Source: Pleurotus ostreatus/Saccharomyces cerevisiae fusant (lineage: Eukaryota > Opisthokonta). Taken from it: 64,000 nt of DNA. Under the pieces are notes generated by a model. The model worked only from the letters and a program-made list of their open reading frames with translations. It did not search any database and had not been told where the DNA came from. The translations under genes and the position numbers were made by a program. Positions within the stretch are counted from its first letter, which is position 1. Every line of letters begins with the position of its first letter. The stretch spans positions 62,001-126,000 of the forward strand of contig JAMQCK010000003.1 in the NCBI GenBank assembly GCA_024196135.1, read 5' to 3'. Shown here in pieces: positions 1 through 15,200 of the stretch.

Positions 1-1988
1 GTCGCGCTTCCCCAGACACCACCGCGCCCACACGCCGATGAGGCCAAAGACGATGAGGAAGGCGCCGATGTAGAAGCCGAGGGCGAGGAAGCGGCGCTGG
101 CGGTTCTTTTCCTCGGGGTGGCGCAGGCGGCGGACGGGGCGGCGCGCGATGTGGCGGGAGAGGACGAGGAAGGGGGCGAGGGCGAAGCCGACGAGGAATG
201 AACCGCCGACGAGGGCGATTTGAAAGATGAGGAGGGGCGTGGGGAGCCTGTAGGTCTTGATGTAGGTGGTGGTGACGGGCCAGATCTGCGAGCAGGTATG
301 AATGGTGAGTTCGAGGCATTCTGAAGGAGAGGTCGGGAATACGCACGCGTGCTATGGTGACGTTCAGCAGCTCCATGAGCAGGGACGTACCCCCAAAGCA
401 TACAAGGCCCGTTTCGCCCAGCGTAAAGCCACGATGCGCGAGTCGAATAACGACGTACTGCGCGAACTGGTAGAATAGAGCAGCCACAACGGCTTCCAGT
501 ATGTTGAGGTCTATCCGGCGGATGAGCTCAAAATCGGGCCGCAAAGAGAACGCGCTGCGAACTTTGCCAAATGCCGGATCCAAAGTACGGGAAGGCAATC
601 CTCAGAGCAAAGGCCAGGAGCGTAGTCGCCACAGTGAACAAGACATAATACCAGCCGCGGCGCCCTTCGCTGCGAGGCACAGAGCGCCTCTCGCCATCCG
701 GGGAGGGCGTACCGCCGACCGTGAACCGGCTCTCCCACCACCACGAACCGCATACGTGTAGCAAATGGATGAAGGAGCACAAAGTAGCGAGGTCGACGAC
801 GCTCAGGCGGGACAGTAAAATGGCCTCCGAGACGGAGTACGCGTCCAGCCCGTTACCGAGCGTGGCGGGCGGCTCTATTCGCCAAGCTGCCGGCAGGGGG
901 TTCGCGGCGGTCGCGGGATTGGACGCCGAGCGCAGCGATATGTAGAGCAAGGACGTCGCTATGAGCGGTCCGAAGAGCAGGCCGGTGAGGACGCCGTCAT
1001 CTAGGGAGTCCCTAAGCCGGGTTGAGCGAGGGAAATCAGGTATGGCGCGCTTCGTACCGATAATTCTTTGGCACGGACATGAAGATGAAGCCAAAGTCGG
1101 CTTTGGAGCGTTCAGGCAATCGTGGCGCCCATGGTCGTTGCGCGAGTCCGCGCCCGGGGCCTTCGAAGCTAGTCCTGGTCAGTGGCGAGGTTACTGGAGG
1201 AGAGGTGGGGTCGATATCCTCTTCCACAGCAGGCCCAGAGAGTGTAGTGTGCGTCCATATCATGTACGATATGCAACCGCATATTAGGACGAGTAATTCT
1301 GTGATGCCACATCAGCATCGTCCCACGATGAGTGAGAAAGGTAATATGAACCTGTGCAGGTCCAAACGAGATAGTCCGCAGTATCAAAGCGCACGTCTAT
1401 GGGGTCAGGTGCAGTTTTGATCTTGAGAGTCGCATAGAGCAAAGTGCCGAGGAGGAGGACGGATTCAGCGAGCTGCCTCGAATCCATGAAGAATGTCAAG
1501 GTTTTGCGGGTGAAGGGGACATGACAGGAGCACTGAAAGGCAGCAGGCAAGACGGCAAAGGGGAGCAGAATAGGCCGTCTACTAATGCGGGTTGCTCTTC
1601 GTGCGGAGGTGGTAGGGCGTGGGGATCGTGCACGCATGAAGGAAGTACGAGGGCTGGGTGCATCTTCCTTGGTGGACTCTTCTGAGATGGAGATAGAGGG
1701 TGGGCGTGAGTGCGAGTGATGGATGCCAGAGGGGGACGCCTTGGATGATAAGTTGCGTGTGCGGGGCCGAATGGTACTCTGCGAGGCGGAACGGCCTCGG
1801 AAGGTGCTAGGCATGTCCAGATCGGATTCATCATCCGAGCTCGTTTGCGAGACAGAGCTGAGGGTGTTCAGTAAGGTACTCAGGTCATGCGAAGGGGGAT
1901 ACACACCTCGAGGAACCCGCATGGTAACTCGTACTCCAGTCGTTCGTGGTACCATTTCGAGCCCGCCGCTCTCGTGGTGTGCGCCCAT
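1..1988 (-). CDS. SEC59: Dolichol kinase, SEC59-like (3' end lies outside the window)
   Basis: Probable CTP-dependent dolichol kinase of the ER membrane, which makes dolichyl phosphate for N-glycosylation, O-mannosylation and GPI anchors. Reading right to left: a Ser/Pro-rich N-terminal region of about 150 residues, then hydrophobic segments typical of a polytopic protein, including FTLGETGLVCFGG (about 430-390). After an intron (about 286-347) follow IWPVTTTYIKTYRLP, a membrane segment, LSRHIARRP, FLALGFYIGAFLIVFGLIG and WARWCLGKRD at the window edge. This order (SRHIA.RP.RRLR, then a membrane span and WCLG) is what I know of fungal dolichol kinases; the C-terminal CTP-binding half is beyond base 1. 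A further intron near 540-580 is needed to pass the stop in one frame, but its borders are uncertain. The start at 1988 is the first Met; an internal Met 11 codons later is equally possible. It diverges from UNG1 over about 314 bp. Confidence 0.75.
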
Positions 1989-2302
1989 TGGTCAACGGTC
2001 GTGGTCTGCTCTTCTCTCGCGCATGCCTTGCGGGGGGAGGAGAAGGGGAAGAGGTTGAGCGGGCCAGCTTGTTCGTTGCCTCAGTTTTGCGAACCGCAGG
2101 AAGTCGGGCGGCGATGGAGGTTTCTAGCAGGCTCGTCCGGCCCGACATGCGCCCTGCATAAGCGCGCCGACGTGTTGTTTGCGGCTGTTACGCGGCGCCA
2201 TCTAGGGCGCGTGCCGTAATTAGCGCCCGTTGAGCGCGCGCCAAGGCTCTTGTTCTCAACCATTATACCCTCACAACCTACTCAAACTACTTTACAGTCA
2301 CG
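1989..2302. promoter_or_regulatory. Divergent promoter, SEC59-like / UNG1
   Basis: A gap of about 314 bp between two genes transcribed away from each other. It must hold both promoters and 5' UTRs. A pyrimidine-rich tract with TCAACC..TACCCTCACAACC precedes the UNG1 ATG, as is common for basidiomycete transcription starts. No firm TATA box was seen. Confidence 0.45.
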
Positions 2303-3927
2303 ATGGCAGACGAAAACACGACAGTCTTCCTAGAGGACATAGAAACCAAGTCCACGACGCGTACTTCCAAGCCAGACGCGTCTGGCAGCGGAACCAAACC
2401 CAAACCGCAGACGTCTACAACGACACTCAAACGCCAGCGCACTCTCATGGACAGCTTCTTCGCTCCTCCGGCAAAGAAGGATGGCGCGGCAGAACCTGCC
2501 CTGAAGAAGCCCAAGTTGACCGCCAGCGCGTCGGTCACTAGCAGCCCCACCAAGGCTGCCTCCGGCGTCCAGACACTCAACTCTATCCCATTCTCCGTTT
2601 CTGCATTCGTAGAGTCTCTTTCCGATGAGCAGAAGAGGCTGCTCAAGCTCGAAATTGAGTGCATGAACAAGACGTGGTGCGCGCATTGCTTCACAATCGC
2701 TATACCAGAACCAATCAACGCCCTCTCAGGCTTAAGATTCTCCAAGATGAGATCAAGAAGCCATATTTCATCGCTCTGAAGCGCTATCTCTGGGAAGAGG
2801 GCGTACACGGACCCGACGATACCCCTACTCCCCTCAAGGTTTACCCTCCTCGTATGTCTACCGCTTTTCTCTGGCAATATTTTCCTCAGACCTACGCCCT
2901 TCAAAGCACGCGATATCTACTCCTGGTCCCACACACCCCTCGGGCGCGTCAAGGTCGTTATCCTCGGTCAGGACCCGTACCACGGCCCAGGCCAAGCACA
3001 CGGCCTCTGCTTCTCCGTCCGCAAGGGCGTCCGGACACCACCGTCGCTGAGGAATGTGCGTCCTTGCTCGTACACCTCACTATGAATCGCTCGCCTAACT
3101 TTCATTCCAGATCTACACCGAGCTCACGAACGAATACGGCGAAGACAACTTCAAGGCGCCCAAGCACGGATACCTCGGCGCGTGGGCCGACCAGGGCGTG
3201 CTACTTCTGAACGCTGCGCTTACGGTGCGCGCGGAGAAGGCGAACTCGCACGCGAAGCGCGGGTGGGAGACGTTCACGGAGAGGGTTATCGAGGCGGTGG
3301 ACAAGTGCGTTCTTGCATTCCGTTTCTTATCTCTCTTGCCTTTCACCTTTCCCTTGTCAATCCTCACATGCACCTTATATCGTACCATCTCCATACGTTC
3401 GGTCCCCTTCTTCGCTCACTTGCTGACATTTGCCAGGTATGGCGGCGCGAACCTCCCCGACCCAGCCACAGGCAAGCCTTCCGGCGTCGGCCGCGGTGTT
3501 GTCTTTCTGGCATGGGGCAGAGCAGCGGAAGGGCGGGTGGCGAAGCTGGATAAGGTATGTATATCCAAGCCCTTGGCCTCGCCTTCCCCCGGCCAATGCG
3601 GGTTGCAAAGCACGGAACTGATGGTATTCCGCAGAAACGACACTTGATACTAACATGCCCGGTACGTTTGACCCAGCCCATCACCAATGAAACTCGACAC
3701 TGACCACCGCCCTTTCTCCCCTCCCCTTCCTCCCTCTCCTCCCGCCCCCTCTTCTAATCTCCCGATCTCCCGATGGCCCTTCTCACCTACAGCACCCCTC
3801 CCCCCTCGCCGCCGCCTCAGGCCCCGGCTTCGTCGGCAACGGCCACTTCAAGAAGGCGAACGCGTGGCTCGAGGAGCGATACGGGCCCGCGGGGACGGTG
3901 GATTGGTGCGCGGTGCAGAACGACTGA
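2303..3927 (+). CDS. UNG1: Uracil-DNA glycosylase
   Basis: Family 1 uracil-DNA glycosylase, which removes uracil from DNA in base-excision repair in nucleus and mitochondria. The N-terminal ~100 residues are a low-complexity Lys/Ser/Thr tail with a PCNA-binding-like motif QRTLMDSFF followed by basic residues. The catalytic domain is read across five or so introns: [23 protein letters not shown], then [17 protein letters not shown] with the catalytic Asp and Tyr, [29 protein letters not shown], and LILTCPHPSPLAA, the uracil-DNA contact loop with the essential His. It ends WCAVQND. All family motifs are intact, so an active enzyme is expected. The start is the first Met and gives the right tail length. 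Confidence 0.95.
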
Positions 3928-5308
3928 GGGGGTGGGGGGTGGGATTAGGGTGGGGCTGGCAGAGGGTAGTGGGATAGGGGGAGGCGAGATGGAGGAAGGT
4001 AGGCAGGGGCGGGAAGGCGGTCATCCGTCTAGGCGCATTCCGATAACCACCTCTGCGGTCGTCCGCGACTGGGAGCTCAGTCGGCAGCGGCCTGCGGCCA
4101 TTGCGGTGCAGTCTTGCGGTCATTGTGGGGCAGTGCCGCTGCTATCGTGGTCTCGTCCCGCAGCCATTGCGGTCATGTCCCGCGGTCGTTCGCGGTGCGC
4201 GTTCATCGGTAGGGCGCCGCGGGCTTTCACGTTGAGCGGCAACGGAGCGGACGCTCAGGGCGATTACGGTGCGCTTTTAGCCCTGCTATGATGGTGGCGG
4301 GACACCATCCTTGCTTCGCCCACCGACGCCGATCCCCTCAGCGCCTCGTACGTACTTCGAACCCTACAAGCCCTATGGGTGGACTGCGCAGGACCCATCT
4401 ACTTCATCGGCTCGTACCGCTCACTACACATCTCATCGCCGCGGGCTTTTCGCTAGCGTCCCCGCAGGGCGCCTCCTTCACCTACATAGCGCTTCTTTCT
4501 CCTACAAGCTAGCCTACCATCGCAGCTGCTTCTAGATCTGATCCTCTTCATTGCGCCTCTTTGCCTGACCTGCCCTAGTCTATACTCAGTAAGTCGCTAG
4601 TGTATACCGTTCTCTCCGATCTACTGACGATGTTATCAGCTGACTTTACTCACGTATACACCTATTAATGCTGAATAGCCCCGGTCCATCTCGATTGGAG
4701 GCCCAAAGTGTGATTTCTGGCGATATGACTTGGACAAGCGTAAGGAGTGCACGTCTTCCCTCAACATGGTTGACAGCATAGTATATGTCGGATGGATGCA
4801 CATCTCCGCGCGATTGAGGGCAGCCAGGGAGGATCCGCGGACGCGGGAAGTAACGTTGCGTCATGCATGAACGAAGCAAACGTCGAGGCATCCGGACAAA
4901 CAGAGGCGTTCGGCGGACAAACAAAGGCGCGCCACCGGTACTGGCGGGAGAACATTGCCGAGCTTCCTTTGGCAGAGAATGCTTCTAGCGCAGACATTTC
5001 CTGTCAGCCAGTCGTACTCACAGAAAAGTTATTTTGACGGATTATGTCGCCGGGAGAAACCTGAAGGACGTCTGACGTACTGCAGACAGGCGTCCAGAAA
5101 GTCAAGAGGAAAGCTTCTGTCACCCAGCTGCTACAATGGTGTGCTGACATAAACAAACAGGATCCGCGGTCCTCCACAACGGCCTCCCATCCTGAGAAGG
5201 GCATGTCCCCGCATGGTGAAGCCCGACCGATGCAACGTCCACCAACGTGCAGCCAGAATCATGACAGCACCTTCGCGGACTTAGAACTTACTGATACTAC
5301 CCGGCAGG

Positions 5309-5368
5309 ACCCATTGATACTGCCCCCCGCGAACACGACCCATTGATTCTGCCCGTCGCGGACTTCCT
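5309..5368. repeat. Two-copy ~30-bp direct repeat
   Basis: Two adjacent copies of a unit beginning GGACCCATTGATACTGCCC / CGACCCATTGATTCTGCCC, each followed by a CGCG-containing tail. A weaker third copy may precede and follow. Confidence 0.6.
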
Positions 5369-5679
5369 GATAGTCCCCGCCACGCAGCGCCCGGATAAAG
5401 GGTATAGTGGTATAGGGTGCGAACACGCGCGGAGGTAAGTACAGGGTGCGAATGAAGACGGGACGACAGGCGAGGAGGGGAGGGGCAAGCGTTTCAAGGA
5501 TCACGGAGAGCCAGCCGCTGTGCCTTGCGCGGGCTGCTAGCCCACTGACGCGCGCGCGACGCCGGCCTACGTATCCGATTGCTGCTAGTCTACGCACGCC
5601 TATGGCCCACGCACGTATGCGGTCCGTATAGCCTATGTACGCCGACACATACAGAACCCGACTACTCTCACGCGCAGGA

Positions 5680-5759
5680 TCATGATGCAGCTCGTACGGT
5701 CAGGATGCACCTCATAGGTTCATGATGCAGTTCATAGGATCTGGATGCAGTTCATAGGG
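5680..5759. repeat. Four-copy ~20-bp tandem repeat
   Basis: Four adjacent units of 19-21 bp with consensus close to TCAGGATGCAGTTCATAGG start at about 5680, 5700, 5719 and 5739. A looser GCAGCTCATAGGG copy follows near 5780. Unit-length variation suggests an old minisatellite. Confidence 0.75.
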
Positions 5760-5924
5760 TCAGAGAGTCGACAGCGGCAGCTCATAGGGCCAGCAGCGCT
5801 GAGGTCATGCTGCATGCGCCGTCGATGTCGCGGAGTGCGAATCGGGCGCGGGAACACTTGAAGGACGGACCGTGGCACGGGGACGTCACGAAGAACAGGG
5901 TACCCTGAGAGAAGAAAGGACGAC

Positions 5925-6045
5925 ATGGGGCTCGGGAAGAACGTCACGGAGCACGCGAGGAGCAACACAGGGCCCGGGACGAGCAACACAGGGGCTCACG
6001 ACATAGGGCTCGCGAGGCTGCACGACAGGGCCCGCCACGAGCCTC
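5925..6045. repeat. Degenerate GC-rich tandem repeat
   Basis: Repeated variants of ACGAGCAACACAGGGCCCGGG / ACGAGCAACACAGGGGCTCA / CACGACAGGGCCCGCC occur in tandem. The unit is about 20-25 bp and poorly conserved. Confidence 0.5.
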
Positions 6046-6384
6046 AGGAAGAACAGAAGAGCAGATTACTATATAGCACAGTGTATTGGTTGGATTGCTG
6101 CTGCTGGCGTCGTGCACATACATACCGCCGCGACGGGGCTCTAAGGGGCCGAATACCGCTACTAATAACTTATAAGTAAGTAAACAGCCGTAGCGTAGGG
6201 TGGATGGCTAGGTAGGTAGGGTGTGGGTAGGGTGAAGGGCTGGACGGATAGGGTGTAAGTGTCATGGCAGAAGACGGTTGGTATAGGACGAACAGGGTGT
6301 TTATACAGCAGATCTAGATGCAGGAGCGTATATCGCCCGACAACCAAGAGTCTTTAAGGATACAGCGGTTTTGGGAGTCGTAAC

Positions 6385-6418
6385 TGGGAAAGGGGAAGGG
6401 GAAGGGGAAGGGGAAGGA
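6385..6418. repeat. (GGGGAA)n microsatellite
   Basis: About five copies of GGGGAA lie just downstream of the bZIP stop codon, in what is probably its 3' UTR. Confidence 0.85.
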
Positions 6419-6503
6419 AGAAGCGAGGCGAGGAAAGGCAAGACGAGACAGGGACAAGGGATTAGATGTACTGATGCATCGATAGCGATGCTGAGCCAGC
6501 AAG

Positions 6504-7652
6504 TCATGCCAGCGAGTTGATGGTGCCGTCCGGGCCGTATGCCGACCTGAGCGAAGGGAGGTGACCATCGGGCAGACGGGGAGGCGACGGGAGCCGGATG
6601 CCGTGCGCGGCCTGCGACATGTACGCCTGCTGCTGCTGCTGTTGCTGCTGATGGTGGTGCGCCTGCGCCTGCGAGAGCGGCTGCCCATACCCCTGCGGGT
6701 CCGTCACTGAGCGGCGCTGGGAATAAGGTAGGGGAGACTCTCGTGGGGGCGCATGGTGGGGTGGTGCATGTAGGGGTGCAGAGCTGGGCCCGTTGCGTTC
6801 GTCGTGTAGAGCGACGTCTGGGGGTGGAAAAGACTGCTGAGAGAACGAATATTGCGATCGCGGGTCATCACGCACGTCTCCGCGAACGTTGTAGCTTGAC
6901 GACGCGTAGCTGCTCAGCGGCGGGCGCTCGTTGACGCTTTGTGCATACGGCTGTGGCGAGGCGTAGACGTTCGTGGAGGACTGCATGGAGGAGATGGAGC
7001 CGCGCGGCGGAGGGGGCGGCGGCGGCAGCCCGGACTGGTAGGGTGGATACGACGACTGCGGCAGGTTCTTTGTCGGCATGGGGGATGATGGCAGCGGCGG
7101 GAGGGAGAAGGACGACGAGGTAGCAGAGGGGGGAACTTCCGATTGCTGCTCGTTCATGAGGATGGCCTGGTCCCAGGGCCCGCCGTCGACGACTTGCATC
7201 GCGCGTGATGAGGATGGAAGCATGTTCGGCGACATGGAGCTGGTGCGCGTCGAGCCGGGCGAGTCCACCGATGATGCGCGGCTCTGGGTGAAGATGGCGT
7301 TGTAGCCAGTGGGAGATGCCTGGCTTGCCTGATGGTCGTTCGTCTTGGGCTTGTCCTTCCCGGTCGGCCCCTTCCCGAGCGGCGGGCGGTTGGCAGGGGG
7401 AAGATTGAGGGCTTGACGAAGGCATGCATTCTCGTCCTCCAGCTCCTGCACGCGGGCCTCAAGCGCCTGTTGGAATGATTAGGTTGCGGGGGGAATTTCC
7501 AAAGGGAGGACACATACCTGGAGATGGGCAGCGCGGCGTGCGCGGAAGGCGCGCTGGACGTCGCGGGCACGGTTGGGCGGGAGGTTGTCGTTGCGCTTGC
7601 GGCCGCGCTTGGAGGGGACGGGGGGCGGCGAGTTCGGGCGAGAGGAGGACAT
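6504..7652 (-). CDS. bZIP transcription factor
   Basis: Fungal bZIP regulator of about 365 residues. It starts MSSSRPNSPPPVPSKRGRK and has a basic region near residues 15-40 (NRARDVQRAFRARRAAHLQ, the N-x7-R/K type signature), running straight into a short leucine zipper (LEARVQELEDENACLRQAL). One 51-bp intron (7467-7517, GTATGT...ACAG) falls exactly between basic region and zipper. The remainder is disordered and rich in Ser, Pro and Gln, with a polyproline run and a His/Gln tract near the C-terminus, as expected of an activation region. The DNA target is unknown. An upstream in-frame Met at 7712 exists, but the MSSSRP start better fits related proteins as I remember them. Confidence 0.85.
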
Positions 7653-9014
7653 GGTGGTGACGGCGGACGTGACAGGCGCGGAAAAAAACGCGGCGGGGAG
7701 AAAGAAGGACAATCAAGGGTTAAATAAGGCGGCCCTTGCGATCTCCTTATATGGACGCGATCGATCTCGCTTTTCCTGTTGGGATCTGCGCCGGTCGACG
7801 CTCTAGACTCGTCTCATGCTCCCCCGGCCCATCGGCGCGCAGGCGGAGCAATCCGACCGTCTGCATGACGTTCGACGAGGACGAGCGGCCCTCTTCATCG
7901 TCCTCGTTCCCCCCTCCCACGCTCATCAACTCGGAGGTTCGTATTTACAATCCCAAGCGAAGCACGCTACGGAACAGCCAGTATTTCGTATCCTTCCCTC
8001 TCTGGCACAATACCAAGTTCCTGACTCTCCGATGCCATAAAGCTCAATATCCTTCACGCCCACGCTTACCTTACCGCCCCGGTGCCCCTGCTGACTGACA
8101 GCACCCCCGCCCGCGCCGACTGCGCAAGCCCTCCTCTCGTGTTTCCCAAACACTTCGCCACTCGCAACAGATCGAACATATCTCTCCCTTCCTGACATGA
8201 AGCACTGGCTGGCAGGACGCTACACGTGTGCCATCTTGGCTACCGCTGCGGCCCACGATTGGACATCGGCATTGCGGTCCGCCTGGCACATCAGAACAGC
8301 CACCGCTCCTTCCCGCTTTGGCCGGAGAACCCGGCATGCCGCGTGGCCGTCACATCCATGTCACGGTTGAGTTGTATAACACGTGGACGGGACCAAGCCC
8401 AGGAGGTCCGCCTACTCGCCATGCCCAACGATGCCGACGCCTCGACAAGCGCTCCACAGTCCATTTCGCAACAAGGAACGCCCCCAGCCTCCTCGGGCTG
8501 CAGGCCGTGGCCGGTGGTGCCGGCCGCCGTTACCATTCGCTGAGCCCGGTGCAGAGCCCTCGCCTTCCGAGACACTGTGGAGCTTGTTTTCCTCCGTCGG
8601 GAAACCAGCCATACACATCGCCCACTCTAGGCTCTTACCAACCATCCATGACGGTACTGCACGTTTTCCTCCTCGGAAGGGCTCCCGCATGCCCGTATCT
8701 TTGCTTCATATCGCACTGATCTACAGCGTCTTTGCGCTACTCATGCCCCCCTCGTGCTAGCGAAACATCGAAGAGGTTATCTCAGCAGCCTCGCGCCCTC
8801 GAACCTTGCACTGAAAGTAAGGAAGCGGGTCCAGTAAGAGTCGGCCAAGCCCGACAGACATAGACCAGGATCCGACACTCCGCCCGCGTTCTCGAAGGTC
8901 CATAGTATAGTCAGCTGTACCATACACACAAGCGTACGAACAACCTCGACGGGGGCTCGAGCACCTCCGTCTCACCCCCGCGCACAGCCGCCGAGCCTAC
9001 TGTCAGCCTGAAGC
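7653..9014. other. 1.36-kb gap with no recognised gene
   Basis: This lies upstream of the bZIP gene and downstream of SSL2. The plus-strand frame 8383-8760 is open and ends in a short hydrophobic stretch, but shows no domain and no supporting exon structure, so I do not call it. Confidence 0.4.
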
Positions 9015-12470
<3,456 letters not shown>

Positions 12471-12655
12471 GAATGGATGGTGGTCAAAGTCAAGAGGTGA
12501 CGCGCTGACTAACATGGTGGCTCTGTCCTTGTTCGCGCAAGCTCGGCATCTGCCGGACCGCCTTTTCGTCTTCCACCATCGACGACGCGCAAGTCGCCAG
12601 CTGACGCTCCCGCCTAACTTTGTTCTTGGAAATAACGATACTCACCTTGCCCACA
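12471..12655. promoter_or_regulatory. Bidirectional promoter, SSL2 / BBP
   Basis: Only 185 bp separate the start codons of two divergent essential genes, so the promoters must be shared or overlap. No TATA box is evident. Confidence 0.6.
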
Positions 12656-14526
12656 ATGTGGAAGCCCGCAACGAAGCAGGTCACTGGCACCAACGATGGT
12701 GCGTGGCCAAAATTTCTTGTTGACCACGATACTAACGCTTACTCTAGTGCCTCTGGGTGCGCGCCGACGCTTTGGGCCGGCGCCAGCAGCAGGAGAGTCA
12801 GCTCCTCCGCAGCTAGCGCAACCGTCGCCATCAGCGTACCCCAGACCTCAGAGCACGGACGACAGAGATCGGCGTGGACGCACGGAGACCCCGCCCCATG
12901 AGAGCGCGAAAGGTGAGCATCACTAATCCCAACTGATGTGTGTGGCCGAGCACCCAAGGAGCCGAGAGTTGCTGTGGTATCATCTCCTGTCTCGATTGCA
13001 TTCTGACGGCGCAGATCGTACTCGCTGACGAATCGCCAATACCGCCCCATTCACAATCCTCCACTGACTGCAACTGACTGCCCTCTCACGCTGACTGAAA
13101 TGACACATTTACTGACCATGCCTGACTCTGTCTTACCCTAACAGCTGACCCAAACGCTCCTCGCAAGAGGCGCAGCCGCTGGGGCGATGCTAAGAGTGAA
13201 ATCCCTGGCTTGCCGACCGCTATTTCCTCCGCTGGTGTCTCTCAGGCTCAGCTTGACAACTACGCCATCCACCTCCGCCTCGAAGAGATCAACCGCAAAC
13301 TACGCCTGAATGACTTCGTCCCTCCCGAACGCGAGAGGTGCGTGCGCCGTGCCGTGCACATGTCCTCCTACTCACCTTACATCCAGATCTCCGTCTCCCC
13401 CTCCCACATACGATGCCCACGGTCGCCGTACCAACACTCGCGAGGTCCGGTACCGCAAAAAGCTCGAGGACGAGCGCATCCGCCTCGTCGACCGCGCTAT
13501 GAAGAACGATCCCAATTTCCGCCCTCCCGTCGAGTATCAGCAGCAGAAGCGCTCTCAGCGCCCTTCCGACAAGGTCTACATCCCCGTCAAAGAGTTTCCC
13601 GAGATCAACTTCTTCGGTCTTCTTGTTGGCCCTCGCGGTAACAGCTTGAAGAAGATGGAACGCGAGAGCGGCGCGAAGATTAGCATTCGCGGGAAGGGCA
13701 GTGTGAAGGAGGGCAAGTCGCGCCCTGACCAGTTCGCCGACGACGCTGAGGAGGATCTCCACTGTCTGGTCATGGCGGACACCGAGGAGAAGGTGGCTTT
13801 GTGCGTTAAGCTGATCAACAAAGTCATCGAAACGGTGCGTACGACATCACCATCTGTTTCACGGCTTGCTCACGATGCTTGCAGGCGGCTTCTACTCCCG
13901 AAGGCCAGAACGACCACAAGCGTAACCAGTTGCGCGAGCTCGCCGCCCTCAACGGTACTCTTCGCGACGACGAGAACCAGATCTGCCAGAACTGCGGCGG
14001 CATCGGTCACCGCAAGTACGACTGCCCCGAGCAACGCAACTTCACCGCCAACATCATCTGTCGCGTCTGCGGCAGCGCTGGTCACATGGCGCGGGATTGC
14101 ACGGTCAACAAGGACCCCGCCATGCTCGCCAGCATGAACGGCACCCCCAACGGCGGTGCTGTTGGCGGACCAATGGACCTCGTTCAGCGTAGTGGCTTCG
14201 ACTCGGAGTACGCGAACCTCATGGCGGAGCTTGGGGAGAACCCGGGAGGGGCCACCGACCAAGGGCGCGGCTCGTGGCAGGGGACGCCCGCGAACGACAT
14301 TACGGGCGGCGGCGTCAACGTTCCGCCCTGGCGGCGTCCGGAGAACTGGACGCAGCCTAGCCAGCAGCAGAACCAGGGATACAGACCGCCTGCGCCGTAC
14401 GGAGGGTATCAGGGTAGTGGCTTCTGGGCGGGTTACAACCAGCAGCCGGAATACCCGGCGGCGGCGGCGAACGCGGGCTACGCGGCGTACTACCAGGGCC
14501 AGTACGCGCAGCAGCACGGCGTCTAA
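12656..14526 (+). CDS. MSL5: Branchpoint-binding protein BBP / SF1
   Basis: Binds the intron branchpoint in the early spliceosome and partners with U2AF. After the short first exon ([14 protein letters not shown]) and an Ala/Pro-rich segment comes the conserved N-terminal region with RKRRSRWGD, the U2AF-binding-type Trp motif. Helix-hairpin [19 protein letters not shown] and [17 protein letters not shown] follow. The KH-QUA2 RNA-binding domain has [19 protein letters not shown] and [15 protein letters not shown]. Two CCHC zinc knuckles follow ([28 protein letters not shown]). The C-terminus is Gly/Pro/Gln/Tyr-rich and ends YAQQHGV. All signature residues are present, so the protein should be functional. 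Confidence 0.95.
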
Positions 14527-14811
14527 AGGCAGCAGCGGAGCATCTGATCTCCATCTTCGCTTACTTTCGACTTTTCAACTGGCAGACTTTCTCGACACTG
14601 ATCCCCTCAACCCAAATCGACCGCCGCTTCTAACAACGACCAGCATCCGCCACCCACTGAACGACGACGCTATGCCGGCGTGTCTAGTTCTCTCACCTTC
14701 ACAGTACAGCCGTAGTTCACCGATCGCCTACCCGCCGCGACGCCTCTTCCTTCCATCGATGCCGTGTAATCAAGTCTTCAGTACATCGTTCTAACTGTCC
14801 AGCGCAGCAGC

Positions 14812-15200
14812 TCAGCTTCGTTCGCCGTACTCGTTGGCGGGCTTCTCCTTTAGGTGTTGACGCAGCGTTTTCGTGCCGACGAGGTCGACGGCTGCTGCGA
14901 GCGCCTCTGCGACTGTATGTAGCAGTCGGTTTCCTGACCTACTGACCCCGTGGGCTTGTGCAGATTGTAGTAGCAGCATAACTTACTTGAGCTTGGCCTG
15001 TGTATAATTCAATCAAGGAGGTGTTGAGCAAGTAAAGTACCAGTGCTTGAGTTGGCCTTCCTTGAGAACGGATTTGTTTGGCGCAGTGGGCGCCTGTTGT
15101 GATGTCCGTCCCGGTTTTGGCAATTTCCCACAGTCCGACACCAGCCGCGCGAAAATACTTGGGCTGGCGGCTTACACCGCGCCGCCATGTCGAACGAGGA
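14812..15200 (-). CDS. Possible small multi-exon gene, unrecognised
   Basis: The minus strand carries a last-exon-like open stretch ending LRQHLKEKPANEYGERS before a TGA at 14812-14814. It is preceded by a good acceptor (CTACATACAG) and, further up, a good donor (GTAAGTTATG near 14955). The upstream exon phase and start codon could not be settled; two alternative splice readings exist. The 5' end would overlap the first exon of the plus-strand complex I gene. No family was recognised, and it may be no more than antisense noise. Confidence 0.25.

Larger units (their letters stand above)
3928..6503. other. Long intergenic stretch, repeat-rich, no recognised gene
   Basis: About 2.6 kb between the convergent UNG1 and bZIP genes. 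No reading frame shows a domain or convincing intron pattern. It holds several short degenerate tandem repeats (listed separately) plus a loose GCGGCCATTGCGGT-type repetition near 4085-4200. It may be decayed mobile DNA. Confidence 0.5.

Noticed and set aside
8228..8760. Possible gene between bZIP and SSL2
   Set aside because: Several overlapping frames are open, but none shows a domain or consistent exon pattern.
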